A stretch of DNA of 64,000 nt from Hydrogenophilales bacterium (GTDB taxonomy: Bacteria; Pseudomonadota; Gammaproteobacteria; Burkholderiales; Thiobacillaceae). A program made the translations under genes and the position numbers. Positions 30,786 through 40,321 of this stretch are shown here, one piece after another; the stretch's first letter is position 1, and each line of letters opens with the position of its first letter. The stretch is taken from contig JAHFRD010000006.1 of the NCBI GenBank assembly GCA_023258975.1, forward strand, positions 166,477 to 230,476, in the 5' to 3' direction. The notes below the pieces were generated by a model that had not been told where the DNA came from, searched no databases, and saw only the letters and a program-made list of their open reading frames with translations.

Positions 30786-31454
30786 ATGAAACGCGCACGA
30801 CTGATTTCCACGCTGATCGGCGTTGGCATCCTGTTGGCCAGCGCGGCGGCGGGAGCCGCCGGTACGGTACAGGCCGGATCGGCCAAATCCATGTTCTGTT
30901 CCGGCTGCCACGGCGTCGACGGCAACGCACCCTATCCCAGTGCCCGCATGGCCGGCCAGTCCACCCAGCGGCTCGGCCAGAGCCTGATGGACTTCAAGAC
31001 CGGGCGCCGCTTTCATCCGGTCATGAACATCCTCTCGGTGGGCCTGACCCAGCAGGACATCGACGACATGGCCATGTTCTACGCCGCCCAGAAACCACTC
31101 AGTCTGGAACATGCCAGCCTCTACTGGCGCCTGGGCGGGCCTGACGCCATCAACGCGGCGGTGGATGAAACCATCAAACTTTCCAAGGCCGATCCGCGCC
31201 TGGCCGGGCGCCTTTCCGGCGCCTGCGCCGCCAAGCTGAAAGAACAGCTTTGCGCCGCCACCGGCGGGCCATGCACCTATACCGGCCGCGACATGAAAAC
31301 CGCGCATGCCGGCCTGAAGATCACCGAAGCCGAATTCGGCGCCGTGGCGGAGAACCTGGTGAAAGTCCTGGACGCCTTCAAGGTGCCGGAAAAAGAGAAG
31401 AACGAACTGGTCGGCATGATCGCGCCGATGAAGGGAGTGATCGTGGGGCAATAA
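30786..31454 (+). CDS. Exported cytochrome c fused to a group I truncated hemoglobin
   Basis: The 222-residue protein has a signal peptide (about 1-25), a cytochrome c domain with FCSGCHG (C38, C41, H42) and a probable axial Met80 (FHPVMNILS), then from residue 111 a truncated hemoglobin: [47 protein letters not shown] (proximal His174). Hand alignment puts Ile130 where group I globins usually have Tyr B10 and Thr129 where they have Phe B9. Two hemes in one periplasmic chain suggest electron delivery to an O2- or NO-reactive globin; the function is inferred. It is divergent from yebC. Confidence 0.88.
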   Translation: MKRARLISTLIGVGILLASAAAGAAGTVQAGSAKSMFCSGCHGVDGNAPYPSARMAGQSTQRLGQSLMDFKTGRRFHPVMNILSVGLTQQDIDDMAMFYAAQKPLSLEHASLYWRLGGPDAINAAVDETIKLSKADPRLAGRLSGACAAKLKEQLCAATGGPCTYTGRDMKTAHAGLKITEAEFGAVAENLVKVLDAFKVPEKEKNELVGMIAPMKGVIVGQ

Positions 31455-31462
31455 GCAGCCGG

Positions 31463-31486
31463 CCGCCTGGCCGGATCGCCAGGCGG
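31463..31486 (+). terminator. Possible terminator hairpin after the cytochrome-globin gene
   Basis: A perfect 9 bp stem, CCGCCTGGC with GCCAGGCGG, and a 6-nt loop lie 8 bp after the stop. There is no T run downstream, so intrinsic termination is uncertain; it may only stabilise the mRNA 3' end. Confidence 0.4.
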
Positions 31487-31584
31487 TAACCACGATGTGT
31501 TCATGAGCCGGGGCCGCGTCGCGGTGCGTGGGGCGCGGTCGGGTTCAGGGGCGGGTTGGGCATACGTTCAACGCGGGGGGCATC

Positions 31585-34500
31585 ATGAGCAAATACATGG
31601 GTCATGCGAAAACCGCGAAACACGGCGGAATCAGCGAGTTGACACCGATTAAACGGGGCGGGATCGTCGCCGATATGGTTCATCCGCTGTCATGGTTGGG
31701 CGAGGACGGGGTTCCCGATGTGGAGGAAGAGGGGGTTCCCGGCGAGGAGAACATCGCCCGGGAGAATCCCGCTCCATCCCGTCTGGCCCAGGCCACGGCG
31801 GCCACCAGCGATGCCCCCGCCGCCGCAGCGGGAAGCCAGCCGGCGGGTACCGCCGCGCCACTCCCTTCGGGTTCCTCAGGCAACCACGATCCAACTCGGG
31901 AAGGCGGCGCCAAGGGGGAACCCGGCTGGGCCGCATTGCTGCTGTTGGGTCTGGCGGGTGGCGGGGGCGGAGGGGGCGGAGGCGGTGGGGGGGGCGGCGG
32001 CAGCCCGGCGCCACCCAATAATCCGCCCACCATCACCAGCGATGGGGCCGGCGCGACGGCGGCGATCAGTGTCGCCGAGAACACCACGGCGGTGACCACC
32101 GTCACGGCCACGGATGTCGACGCGGGCGCCGTGCTTGCGTACAGCATTGCCGGCGGCGCCGACGCGGCGCTGTTCAGCATCAACTCCAGTACCGGCGCGC
32201 TGGCCTTCCTCGCCGCGCCCGATTTCGAGGCGCCGGCCGACGCCGGCGGCGATAACGTCTACGACGTGATCGTGCGGGTCTCTGATGGTGCCGACAGTGA
32301 CACCCAGGCCATCGCGGTCACGGTCACCGACGTCAACGAGTTTGCTCCGGCCATCAGCAGCAACGGTGGCGGCGCCAGCGCCGCACTGAGCATTCCCGAG
32401 AACACCACGGCGGTAACCACCGTCACGGCCACGGATGCCGACGCGGGCGCCGTGCTTGCGTACAGCATTGCCGGCGGCGCCGACGCGGCGCTGTTCGGCA
32501 TTGACGCCAATACCGGCGCGCTGGCCTTCCTCACGGCGCCCAACTTCGAGGCACCGACCGATGTCGGTGGCAACAATGTCTATGACGTGATCGTGCAGGT
32601 GTCGGATGGCGTCCATGCGGATGCCCAGGCCATCGCCGTCACGGTTACCGATGTGGCCGAAGACACCACGCCACCAACTGTCGCGAGCGTTGCGCTCACC
32701 AGCACCGCAGCCGCTGGCGCCACCTACGCCAGCGGTGAGGTGGTGCGGGCCACGGCCAACTTCAGCGAACCGGTTATCGTCAGCGGCGGCTCGCCGACGC
32801 TGGCCTTGAACATCGGTGGCATCACCCGCCTGGCGACCTATACCGGCGGCAGTGGCGGCACCGCGCTGACCTTCGCCTACACGGTGGCGATCGGTGACGG
32901 CGACCCCAACGGCATCAGCATCAATGCCAGCAGCCTCTCTGCCAACGGCGCCACGCTGCGCGACGCGGCGGGCAACGCCGCCGTGCTCGCACACGCAGCC
33001 CTGGCCGACCAGGCCGCGCACAAGGTGGTGAGCGCGCATGTCAATCTCGCCGATCTCGTCGCCGGTAACGGCGGCTTCGCCATCACCGCTGAAACTGCGG
33101 CTGGTGGTTGGGTATGGACGGGGCGTTCCGTATCCGGCGCGGGCGATGTCAACGGCGATGGCCTCGCCGACCTGATCGTCGGCGCACCGGGCTATGACGC
33201 CGTTACGACCAACGGTGGCCGGGCTTATGTGGTGTTCGGCAAGACCGATGGCACGGAAGTCAATCTGAACGATGTGGCGGCGGGAACGGGTGGTTTCTCG
33301 ATGACCGGCAACGTTTATTACGGCCAGGCGGGCTACTCCGTCTCCGCGGCCGGCGACGTCAACGGCGATGGCCTCGCCGATGTCATCGTCGGCGCGCCCG
33401 GCGACGCGAACGCGGCCTATGTGGTGTTCGGCAAGGCGGGAACCGGCAATGTGAATCTCGGCAGTCTCGGAAGCGGCGGTTTCGCCATCAACAACACCGA
33501 GACTGGCGGCGGTGGCTCCGGCCACCAAACCGGCTGGTCGGTTTCTTCCGCCGGCGACGTCAATGGCGATGGCCTCGCCGATCTGCTGGTCTCGATGCCC
33601 TACAACAATGAGGTGGGAATCCAGGCCGGTCGCGCCTATGTGGTGTTCGGCAAGGCCGACGGGGCGGCGGTGAACCTGGCCAGCGTCACCGCCGGCACGG
33701 GCGGATTCGCCATCACCGCCCAGGCGGCGGAAGACCAGGCCGGCTATTCCGTTTCCAATGCCGGCGACGTCAACGGCGACGGCCTCGCCGACCTGATCGT
33801 CAGCGCCCCATACAACGACGCCGCCGGCGCCAATGCCGGGCGCGCCTATGTGGTGTTCGGCAAGGCCGACGGCACGCAAGTCGACCTGGGCAACGTGGCG
33901 GCGGGCAGCGGCGGCTTCGCCATCACCGGCGCGATTGCGAACGCCCAGGCCGGGTATTCCGTCTCTGCCGCCGGCGATGTCAACGGCGACGGCCTGGCCG
34001 ACCTCGTCGTCAGCATCAACCCGGATGTCAGCGTGCCGGGCCGTTCCTATGTCGTGTTCGGCAAGGCGGACGGTAGTGGGGTCGATCTGGCCAACGTGGC
34101 TGCGGGTAGCGGCGGCTTCCTCATCCAGGGCGAGACTTCCGGGGGCTATTCCCCCGGCTACGCCGTTTCCGCCGCCGGCGACATCAATGGCGACGGCCTG
34201 GGCGACCTGCTGATCGGCTCGCCGCCGGATCGGGCCTATGTGGTCTACGGCAAACGGGACGGCGCGGCGGTCGATCTGGCCAATATCAAGAGCGGCCAGG
34301 GCGGCTTCTCCCTGACCAGCCCCAACTGGGACGACACCGGGGCCTCGGTTTCCGCCGCCGGCGACGTCAATGGCGACGGTTTCGCCGACCTCATCATCGG
34401 CGCGCCGACGGACAACACGGCCGGTGGCGCCTTCGGCCGCGCCTGGGTGATTTTCGGTGGCCCCGCGCTGGCCGGCGCTCCGAATTTTCAAGGCGACAGC

Positions 34501-34737
34501 AACGCCAACACCCTGACCGGCACCAGCGCGGCGGAAACCTTCATCGCCGGCGCCGGTGACGACATCCTGATCGGCAACGGCGGCGCGGATGTCCTGTATG
34601 GCGGCGCGGGCAACGATACTTTCGTGCTCAATGCCGGCAATCTCGCCGCCCTGGCGGCCCGCCCCGGTTCCGGCCGGCTTGCGCGGGTCGACGGTGGTAG
34701 CGGCATCGACACCCTGCAAGTAGCCGGCAGGGCGTGA
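31585..34737 (+). CDS. Large cadherin/FG-GAP/RTX secreted protein, 5' part before a frameshift
   Basis: The start at 31585 (MSKYMGHAKTAKHGGISELT) gives 1050 residues with no Sec signal. A hydrophobic segment (WAALLLLGLAGG) runs into a run of 15 Gly, then two near-identical cadherin-like repeats of 107 residues, an Ig-like domain opened by DTTPPTVASVALTSTAAAG, seven FG-GAP repeats of the AAGDVNGDGLADLIVG type, and RTX-like nonapeptides (GNGGADVLYGGAGNDTF). The layout is that of a type I secreted calcium-binding surface protein. The frame stops at 34735-34737 inside a conserved segment that continues in another frame at 34734. Confidence 0.85.
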   Translation: MSKYMGHAKTAKHGGISELTPIKRGGIVADMVHPLSWLGEDGVPDVEEEGVPGEENIARENPAPSRLAQATAATSDAPAAAAGSQPAGTAAPLPSGSSGNHDPTREGGAKGEPGWAALLLLGLAGGGGGGGGGGGGGGGSPAPPNNPPTITSDGAGATAAISVAENTTAVTTVTATDVDAGAVLAYSIAGGADAALFSINSSTGALAFLAAPDFEAPADAGGDNVYDVIVRVSDGADSDTQAIAVTVTDVNEFAPAISSNGGGASAALSIPENTTAVTTVTATDADAGAVLAYSIAGGADAALFGIDANTGALAFLTAPNFEAPTDVGGNNVYDVIVQVSDGVHADAQAIAVTVTDVAEDTTPPTVASVALTSTAAAGATYASGEVVRATANFSEPVIVSGGSPTLALNIGGITRLATYTGGSGGTALTFAYTVAIGDGDPNGISINASSLSANGATLRDAAGNAAVLAHAALADQAAHKVVSAHVNLADLVAGNGGFAITAETAAGGWVWTGRSVSGAGDVNGDGLADLIVGAPGYDAVTTNGGRAYVVFGKTDGTEVNLNDVAAGTGGFSMTGNVYYGQAGYSVSAAGDVNGDGLADVIVGAPGDANAAYVVFGKAGTGNVNLGSLGSGGFAINNTETGGGGSGHQTGWSVSSAGDVNGDGLADLLVSMPYNNEVGIQAGRAYVVFGKADGAAVNLASVTAGTGGFAITAQAAEDQAGYSVSNAGDVNGDGLADLIVSAPYNDAAGANAGRAYVVFGKADGTQVDLGNVAAGSGGFAITGAIANAQAGYSVSAAGDVNGDGLADLVVSINPDVSVPGRSYVVFGKADGSGVDLANVAAGSGGFLIQGETSGGYSPGYAVSAAGDINGDGLGDLLIGSPPDRAYVVYGKRDGAAVDLANIKSGQGGFSLTSPNWDDTGASVSAAGDVNGDGFADLIIGAPTDNTAGGAFGRAWVIFGGPALAGAPNFQGDSNANTLTGTSAAETFIAGAGDDILIGNGGADVLYGGAGNDTFVLNAGNLAALAARPGSGRLARVDGGSGIDTLQVAGRA
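32020..32660 (+). repeat. Tandem 321-bp duplication encoding two cadherin-like domains
   Basis: The stretch starting AACACCACGGCGGT at 32080 recurs at 32401, a 321 bp (107 codon) period. Over 100 bp around these points the two copies differ by only a few bases, suggesting recent duplication or gene conversion. Confidence 0.85.
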
Positions 34738-35975
34738 ATTTCTCGCTGCTCGCCATCAGCAATGTGCAGGAAGGCAGTCGCCTCGCGAGCATCGAGCGGA
34801 TCGACCTCACCGGCAGCGGCAACAACATGCTGACGCTGGCAGCCAATGACGTTCGCGACCTGAGCGGCATGAACCTGTTCAACAACGCCAACGGCTGGGC
34901 GCTGGGCGCATCCGTGCAGATGCACCAGCTGGTCGTGGATGGCAACGCGGGGGATGGCGTCACGGCCTACGGCGCCTGGGTCGCGGCCGGCACGGTCGGC
35001 AATGGCGGCCATGCCTATGCGATCTACAACGACGCCGCCGGCCGGGCGCAGTTGCTCATCGACAACAGCATGAGCATCACGGCGGGCGTCGACAACGTGC
35101 CCCCAGCGCTTTACAGCGCGTCTTTCTCCAGCGCGGGCGCCAACGACAGCCTGACGATGTGGTTCGACGAAAACGTGCTGGCCAGCGATGCCAGCGGGTT
35201 CACGCTGCTCCAGAACGGCGTCGCGCCGATGACCCTCACCGGAATCACGGGGGTCGGCACACCGGAACTCCACCTTGCAACCAGCACCGGCCTGGCCGCG
35301 ACCGACTACGTGTTGATGTCCTACACCAGCGCCGCGGGCAACCTGCACGATGCCGCCGGCAACACCGTGCCGGATGTGCTGCCGGGCTGGGCCGTGGGCG
35401 GCAGTGGTGACACCAGCATCGACCTGAGCGCGCTGGCCGGAAACCATGTGCTGCACGACTCGGCCGGCGGCAACGACACCCTGATCGGCGGTGCCGGCGA
35501 CAACGTCCTGTATGGCGGCGTGGGGGCGGACAACCTGAATGGGGGCGGCGGCGCCGATACCTTCAGCTTCCACCAGGGCGATTCAACGGCCGTCACCTTT
35601 GCCGAGAACGGCGGCGACGGCGTCAGCAATGGCGATACCTTCACCTTCGCCGGCCTGCAGGCGGATGTCATCAGCGGCGGTTTCGCCAATTCCGGCATTG
35701 CCGGAGATCGCATCGACCTGACGACGCCGAACGCCGACCCGCTCACGCCTATTGCGGCGCCCGCCGATGGACTCGTCACCGATCAGCATTATTTCCTGGC
35801 TCATGGAAACTACGCGGCGGGGGCGTTCACCGTGGACAACACGGCCAGCGGCCTGGATACCCTGGTGGTCTACGACGGCGACGCCACGGGCGGGGTGCTA
35901 CAGCACGCCATCGTATTGAGCGGGATTGATCCGAGCCTGCTCACCACCGCCACCGGCCTGATCTATCTCACCTGA
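34734..35975 (+). CDS. 3' part of the RTX/FG-GAP secreted protein, out of frame with the 5' part
   Basis: The 413-codon frame opens at a GTG with no visible ribosome site. It continues the family sequence exactly where the previous frame breaks: upstream ends DGGSGIDTLQVAG and this frame reads QGVNFSLLAI, then SIERIDLTGSGNNMLTLAAN. One missing C near 34728 (GGCAGGGC for GGCCAGGGC) would restore a single protein of about 1463 residues. It carries a second Ig-like segment (DNVPPALYSASFSSAGANDS), RTX repeats (GGAGDNVLYGGVGADNLNGG) and a C-terminus ending LIYLT, likely the type I secretion signal. It is unlikely to be translated alone. Confidence 0.8.
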   Translation: MNFSLLAISNVQEGSRLASIERIDLTGSGNNMLTLAANDVRDLSGMNLFNNANGWALGASVQMHQLVVDGNAGDGVTAYGAWVAAGTVGNGGHAYAIYNDAAGRAQLLIDNSMSITAGVDNVPPALYSASFSSAGANDSLTMWFDENVLASDASGFTLLQNGVAPMTLTGITGVGTPELHLATSTGLAATDYVLMSYTSAAGNLHDAAGNTVPDVLPGWAVGGSGDTSIDLSALAGNHVLHDSAGGNDTLIGGAGDNVLYGGVGADNLNGGGGADTFSFHQGDSTAVTFAENGGDGVSNGDTFTFAGLQADVISGGFANSGIAGDRIDLTTPNADPLTPIAAPADGLVTDQHYFLAHGNYAAGAFTVDNTASGLDTLVVYDGDATGGVLQHAIVLSGIDPSLLTTATGLIYLT

Positions 35976-35992
35976 TGATCGGATGCCGGGTT

Positions 35993-38071
35993 TCAGGCCT
36001 CGCCGGATTCCACACGGGCGCGCATCCGGAGCAAGGCCTGTCCGGGCCGCACCCCCAGCTCGCGTTTCAAGGCGGCTTCGATTGAGTGGTAGATCGACAA
36101 GGCGCGGCCGGGATAACCCAGCCGCAGATGGCAATCCATCAAACGTTCCGCCGTGCGTTCATCCACTGGGTCGAGATCCCGCCCACGTTCCAGGTGGGCC
36201 GCCGCCTGTTCCAGTTCCTCGCGGCTGGCGGCTTGGGCAGCCAGGGCGCGGGCAAGGGAGAGGAAGGTTTCGCGCTGGCGCTGGCGGTGGTCGGCGATCC
36301 AGAGTTCGCTGTCGTCGCCGGCCAGGAAATCGTCTTCGTAGAGGTCGAGGGCTCGAAGCAACGCCAGGCGATCAGGCGGACGTCCGCGCAGGGCGGCTTT
36401 CGCGGTTTCCTGGAAGAGGAGGGCATCGACGCCGACCACGCCGCTGGCCAGGGAAATGCGGCCGTTGTGCATGAGCAGCCAGGGCAACGCGGTTTCGCCG
36501 TGTTCCGTGCCCAGTTGGCGCAGGCGCCAGGCCGCCACTTTCAGGTTGTTGCGCGCCTGGTCGCCGTCGGCATCCGGCCACAGCAGATTCGCCAGGGTTT
36601 CTGCCGAAACCTTGCGTCCACCCGACACCACCAGCGCCTTGAGCAGGCTCTTCGCGCGCGCGCCGCGCCAGTCGCGGTCATGGAGCAGGCGCGCGCCCAC
36701 GCGCACGCGCAGTTCGCCGAACATGTGGATGGCCACCGGATAACGTTCGCAGGGCAGTTCGGTGGGCTGGCCGGCGGGAACCAGCAGGGCGAGCAGGTGC
36801 GCCAGGTAGTCGGCGGGGCGGTGAAACAGCACCAGGCTCTCGCCGTGTGGCAGCAGGCGTCGGGCATGATCCAGCGCCGCGCGGGCGCGGTCGGGCTGGC
36901 CCTGGCGGGCATGGGCCACCGCCATTTCCACCGCCGCGTTGCTGGCGATGCTCATGTGGCCCACCGCCTGCCACTTGGGTAGCCAGGCTTCGGCCAGGGC
37001 CAGGGCGCCGTCGTGGTCGCCCATGTCCACGCGCGCCTGCACTTCCAGCAACACCGGCATGTACTGCGCCACCGGGCTGAACGTCGGCTGCCCCAGCGCG
37101 CGCGATTCACGCGCGTGCGCCAGGGCGGTCGCCGGCCGCCCCAGCAGCAGGTCGGCCAGGCCCAGGCTCATGTGCAGATAGGCGTGATAAAAGGCGTTGC
37201 CCGTCGGCACCATGCGTTTGCGCATGCGCGCGCCAAGCGCTTCCGCCGCCACCTCGTCTCCCTCCAGGGCGACGGCGTAGACCAGATTGGAGAGCACGGT
37301 GAGCCAGGGGATCGGCGGCAAATCGTCGAAACCGGGTTGCCGCGCGTCGTCCCAAACGAGATGCCGGGCGGCGGCGGTGTCGCCGCGCAAAGTCAGGAAC
37401 AGGCACAGGCTGGAACGCAGGAACAGGCCGGCCAGGTAGGGCGTGCCGGGACGGCAGGCGAGATCGGAGGCGTCATTCAGCAGCACTTCGGCGGCGGCGA
37501 ATTCACCGGCCCACAACAGGGCATAGGCCTCGAAGGTGGCCTGGAACAGGCGTAACGGCAGGGAACGCGCCGCGTCCGCCGCCGCCCGGCAGGCCGCGAA
37601 GGTTTCCCGAGACCGGGCGATGCCGGCGCTGCTCACCATCTCGGTGGCCGCCGCGTAGCCCAGCATGGCCGCGCGCGGCAGGGCGGCGGGCGCGAGTGAG
37701 GCATTCAGCAAGGCCTGGCAAAGCGCCAGCCAGGGCGCCAGGCGGCGCAGATCGTCGCCGCTTTGCCAGATGTCCGCCAGGGCGGCGGCCACCACGACGG
37801 TGGCGGCATCGACATCGTTCTCACACTGAAAACGCTCGAACCATGCGGCGTAGCCGGCCTGATCCAGGTTTTGGCCCATGACTTCGTCCAGGAACCCCAG
37901 CCGTAACGGAAGGGCTTCCCCCGCCGCGCGCAACGCGGCCAGATGCGAGGCCAGGTGAACGAAATCGAATTCGCACCACCAACCCAGCGCCGCGTCCGCG
38001 TGGTCGCGCGGTGGTACGCGGGCCGTGTCGGTATCCGGCAATTTCATGGCTCTGCTCATGGTTTTTGTCAC
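35993..38071 (-). CDS. SARP-like transcriptional activator with BTAD domain
   Basis: The protein has 692 residues from 38071; ATGs at 38059 and 38047 are alternatives. Residues 1-440 are a TPR-like helical region. The C-terminal 250 residues resemble AfsR/SARP regulators: a winged-helix part (VAIHMFGELRVRVGARLL, then AETLANLLWPDADGDQARNN) and a bacterial transcriptional activator domain (ALDLYEDDFLAGDDSELW, through RALSIYHSIEAALKRELG). The DNA-binding part is C-terminal, reversed from classical SARPs. It converges on the RTX gene with an 17 bp gap and may regulate it, but that is only proximity. Confidence 0.82.
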   Translation of the reverse strand: MTKTMSRAMKLPDTDTARVPPRDHADAALGWWCEFDFVHLASHLAALRAAGEALPLRLGFLDEVMGQNLDQAGYAAWFERFQCENDVDAATVVVAAALADIWQSGDDLRRLAPWLALCQALLNASLAPAALPRAAMLGYAAATEMVSSAGIARSRETFAACRAAADAARSLPLRLFQATFEAYALLWAGEFAAAEVLLNDASDLACRPGTPYLAGLFLRSSLCLFLTLRGDTAAARHLVWDDARQPGFDDLPPIPWLTVLSNLVYAVALEGDEVAAEALGARMRKRMVPTGNAFYHAYLHMSLGLADLLLGRPATALAHARESRALGQPTFSPVAQYMPVLLEVQARVDMGDHDGALALAEAWLPKWQAVGHMSIASNAAVEMAVAHARQGQPDRARAALDHARRLLPHGESLVLFHRPADYLAHLLALLVPAGQPTELPCERYPVAIHMFGELRVRVGARLLHDRDWRGARAKSLLKALVVSGGRKVSAETLANLLWPDADGDQARNNLKVAAWRLRQLGTEHGETALPWLLMHNGRISLASGVVGVDALLFQETAKAALRGRPPDRLALLRALDLYEDDFLAGDDSELWIADHRQRQRETFLSLARALAAQAASREELEQAAAHLERGRDLDPVDERTAERLMDCHLRLGYPGRALSIYHSIEAALKRELGVRPGQALLRMRARVESGEA

Positions 38072-38107
38072 GCCCCAGCTTGGTTCAACGCCCCGGCAAC
38101 ACGCGCC

Positions 38108-39484
38108 TCACGGCGTGCCGCCATGATGTGGAAAACGCACGGTGAACAGAGCGCCCTTGCCGCCGTTGGCCTCGCTCAGTTCCAGGTCGGCGCCGTGTCG
38201 CGCCACCACTTCGCGCACGATGGCCAGGCCGAGGCCGCTGCCGGGTTGGCCGCTGCCGGGGATGCGGTGGAAGCGCTCGAAGACCTGACCGCGCTGTTCC
38301 GGCGGGATGCCGGGCCCGTCGTCTTCCACCTTGAGCCAGGCGCTCTGGCCATAGCCCACGCGCACGGTGACATGCCCACCGGCCGGGGTGTAGTGGATGG
38401 CGTTGTCGATCAGGTTGTCGATCAGGTCGCGCAGGCCGGCTTCGTCGCCTTTGACCGGCAATTGCCGGGGTTCCGCCTCCAGGCCAAGGTCGATGTCGCG
38501 GCGCAGCGCCTCCGGCGCCCAATGGCTGGCGGCCTCCTGGGCGACGCGGCCGAGGTCGAGCAACACCAGGGGCGATTGCAGGCGCGCTTCCGGCTCGTTG
38601 CGTGCCAGGGTCAGCAATTGCGTGACCAGGCGGCTGCAACGTTGCGCCCCGACACAAATACGTTCCAGGGCCTCCTTCACCGGCGCCGAGGCTTCCTCGC
38701 GGCGCGCCAGTTCCGCTTGCGCGCGCAGGCCGGCAAAGGGGGTGCGCAGTTGGTGCGCGGCGTCGGCGACGAAGCGGCGCTGCCCTTCCATGAGAAATTT
38801 CAGGCGTTCGATCAGCGCGTTCACCTCATGGATCAGTGGCCGCACTTCGTTGGGCGCCAGCGTTTCATCGAGCGGGCGCAGGTCGTCGCGCGGGCGGTTG
38901 GCGACCTGCCGGCGCAGGCGTTCCAGGGGCGCCAGGCCTTTTTTCAGGCCGATCCAGACCGCCACGCCGGCAATCAGAATGAAGATGAACTGGGGAATCA
39001 CGATGTTGCCCAGGATGCTGCGCCCGAGCGCCAGTCGCGCCCGCACCGGCTCGGCGGCCTGCACCAGGAGGAGGCCGCCGTCGGGGCCGGGCGCGCGCAG
39101 CGTGAGCAGGCGCAACTTGCTATCCGCGAACTGGGCGTTGCGCAGCACCGTCGCGGTGGCGCTGAAGTCGGCGGGGCGCGGCGCGGGCAGGCGGCCGTTG
39201 CTGGCCAGCCGATGCCCCTGGCCGTCATACAGTGCGAACAGAAATTCGCCTTCCGCTTCGGGAAACAACTGAGCCAGCTCGAATTCGTTGGCGCCCTGCG
39301 CCAGGCTGTAGCGGCTGGCGAGGAGTTTGGCGCGTTCCTGCAACACCAGGTCGTAGGGCCGGTTGGCCAGATTCACCGCCGCCAGATACCCGGTGACCGT
39401 GGAAAACAGCAACCACAGGTACAACGGCGTGAATAGCCAGTTCACCAGGCGGTGGCGCAAGGAGGGGATGTCGTCCTCTTCCAT
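38108..39484 (-). CDS. Sensor histidine kinase, TctE/QseC-like
   Basis: A 458-residue membrane kinase. The first helix is about 16-36; an extracytoplasmic sensor (about 40-160) resembles the two-component sensor N-terminal domain (NLANRPYDLVLQERAKLLAS). A second helix is near 160-180. The HisKA motif is FVADAAHQLRTPFAGLRAQ, and the ATPase motifs are the N box NLIDNAIHYTPAGG, then DDGPGIPPEQ and GSGLGLAIV. The start lies 9 bp after the stop of the regulator gene. The signal is unknown. Confidence 0.93.
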   Translation of the reverse strand: MEEDDIPSLRHRLVNWLFTPLYLWLLFSTVTGYLAAVNLANRPYDLVLQERAKLLASRYSLAQGANEFELAQLFPEAEGEFLFALYDGQGHRLASNGRLPAPRPADFSATATVLRNAQFADSKLRLLTLRAPGPDGGLLLVQAAEPVRARLALGRSILGNIVIPQFIFILIAGVAVWIGLKKGLAPLERLRRQVANRPRDDLRPLDETLAPNEVRPLIHEVNALIERLKFLMEGQRRFVADAAHQLRTPFAGLRAQAELARREEASAPVKEALERICVGAQRCSRLVTQLLTLARNEPEARLQSPLVLLDLGRVAQEAASHWAPEALRRDIDLGLEAEPRQLPVKGDEAGLRDLIDNLIDNAIHYTPAGGHVTVRVGYGQSAWLKVEDDGPGIPPEQRGQVFERFHRIPGSGQPGSGLGLAIVREVVARHGADLELSEANGGKGALFTVRFPHHGGTP

Positions 39485-39493
39485 GCCGGGTGG

Positions 39494-40156
39494 CTACGGT
39501 TCGCCCAACAGATACCCCAGGCCGCGCATGGTGCGAATGCTGACGCCGGCCGGTTCCAGTTTCTTGCGCAAACGGTGCACGTAGACCTCGATGGCGTTGC
39601 CGCTGACTTCCTCGTTGTAGCCGCACAGGCTTTCGATGAGCTGTTCCTTGCTGACCACCCTGCCCTGGCGAAACAACAGGGTCTCCAGCACCGACAGTTC
39701 CCGTAGCGACAAGTCCAGGGGTTCGTTGGCCAGGGTGGCGCGGCGTCCCACCGTGTCGTAGACCAGCGTGCCGCAGGCCAGCAGCGGCGTGCCGCCCTGG
39801 CCGCGCCGCAACAGGGCGCGCGCGCGCGCCTCCAGTTCCACGACCGAGAATGGTTTGGTGAGGTAATCGTCGGCGCCCAGGTCGAGGCCCTTCACCCGAT
39901 CTTCGACGCCGTCGCGCGCGGTCAGGATCAGCACAGCCGCGCGGCAACCGGCGCCGCGCATCTCGCGCAGCACCTGCAAGCCATCCATCCTCGGCAGCCC
40001 GAGATCGAGGATGACCAGATCGAAGCCGCCGCAGCGCAGCAGGCTCAGGGCCATCTCGCCATCCCCGGCCTGGTCGCTGGCATAACCCGCCGCGCGCATG
40101 GCGCGGGTGAGGCTGTCTTGCAGGAGAGGATCGTCTTCGACGATGAGCACGCGCAC
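39494..40156 (-). CDS. OmpR-family response regulator, GTG start
   Basis: A 220-residue regulator with a receiver domain (VRVLIVEDDPLLQDSLTRA; phospho-acceptor Asp in LVILDLGLPRMDG; Lys in DYLTKPFS) and a C-terminal winged helix (ELSVLETLLFRQGRVVSKEQ, ending IRTMRGLGYLLGEP). The GTG at 40156 fits the family start; an upstream ATG in frame gives a non-homologous Gly/Pro-rich extension. Its leader contains a GC-rich hairpin at 40259-40278. It is paired with the kinase downstream. Confidence 0.94.
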   Translation of the reverse strand: MRVLIVEDDPLLQDSLTRAMRAAGYASDQAGDGEMALSLLRCGGFDLVILDLGLPRMDGLQVLREMRGAGCRAAVLILTARDGVEDRVKGLDLGADDYLTKPFSVVELEARARALLRRGQGGTPLLACGTLVYDTVGRRATLANEPLDLSLRELSVLETLLFRQGRVVSKEQLIESLCGYNEEVSGNAIEVYVHRLRKKLEPAGVSIRTMRGLGYLLGEP

Positions 40157-40321
40157 GGTGTAAGCAGGCTGTAAGTCGGCGCGGCTAGGATACCGCAACC
40201 GGCCACGCTGGCGGCCGACCCATCCTCCCCCGCCCATCGCCATCGGTGATGGGCACCGCCCCCCGGCTTGCCGGGGGGTTTCCATTTCCGGGGCCTGCAA
40301 TTCATAAAAAAACCTTGTTGT

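Noticed and set aside
31876..34719. A 947-codon open frame antisense to the FG-GAP/RTX gene
   Set aside because: It mirrors the DNA repeats of the sense gene and has no family features; it is a shadow of a repetitive high-GC gene.
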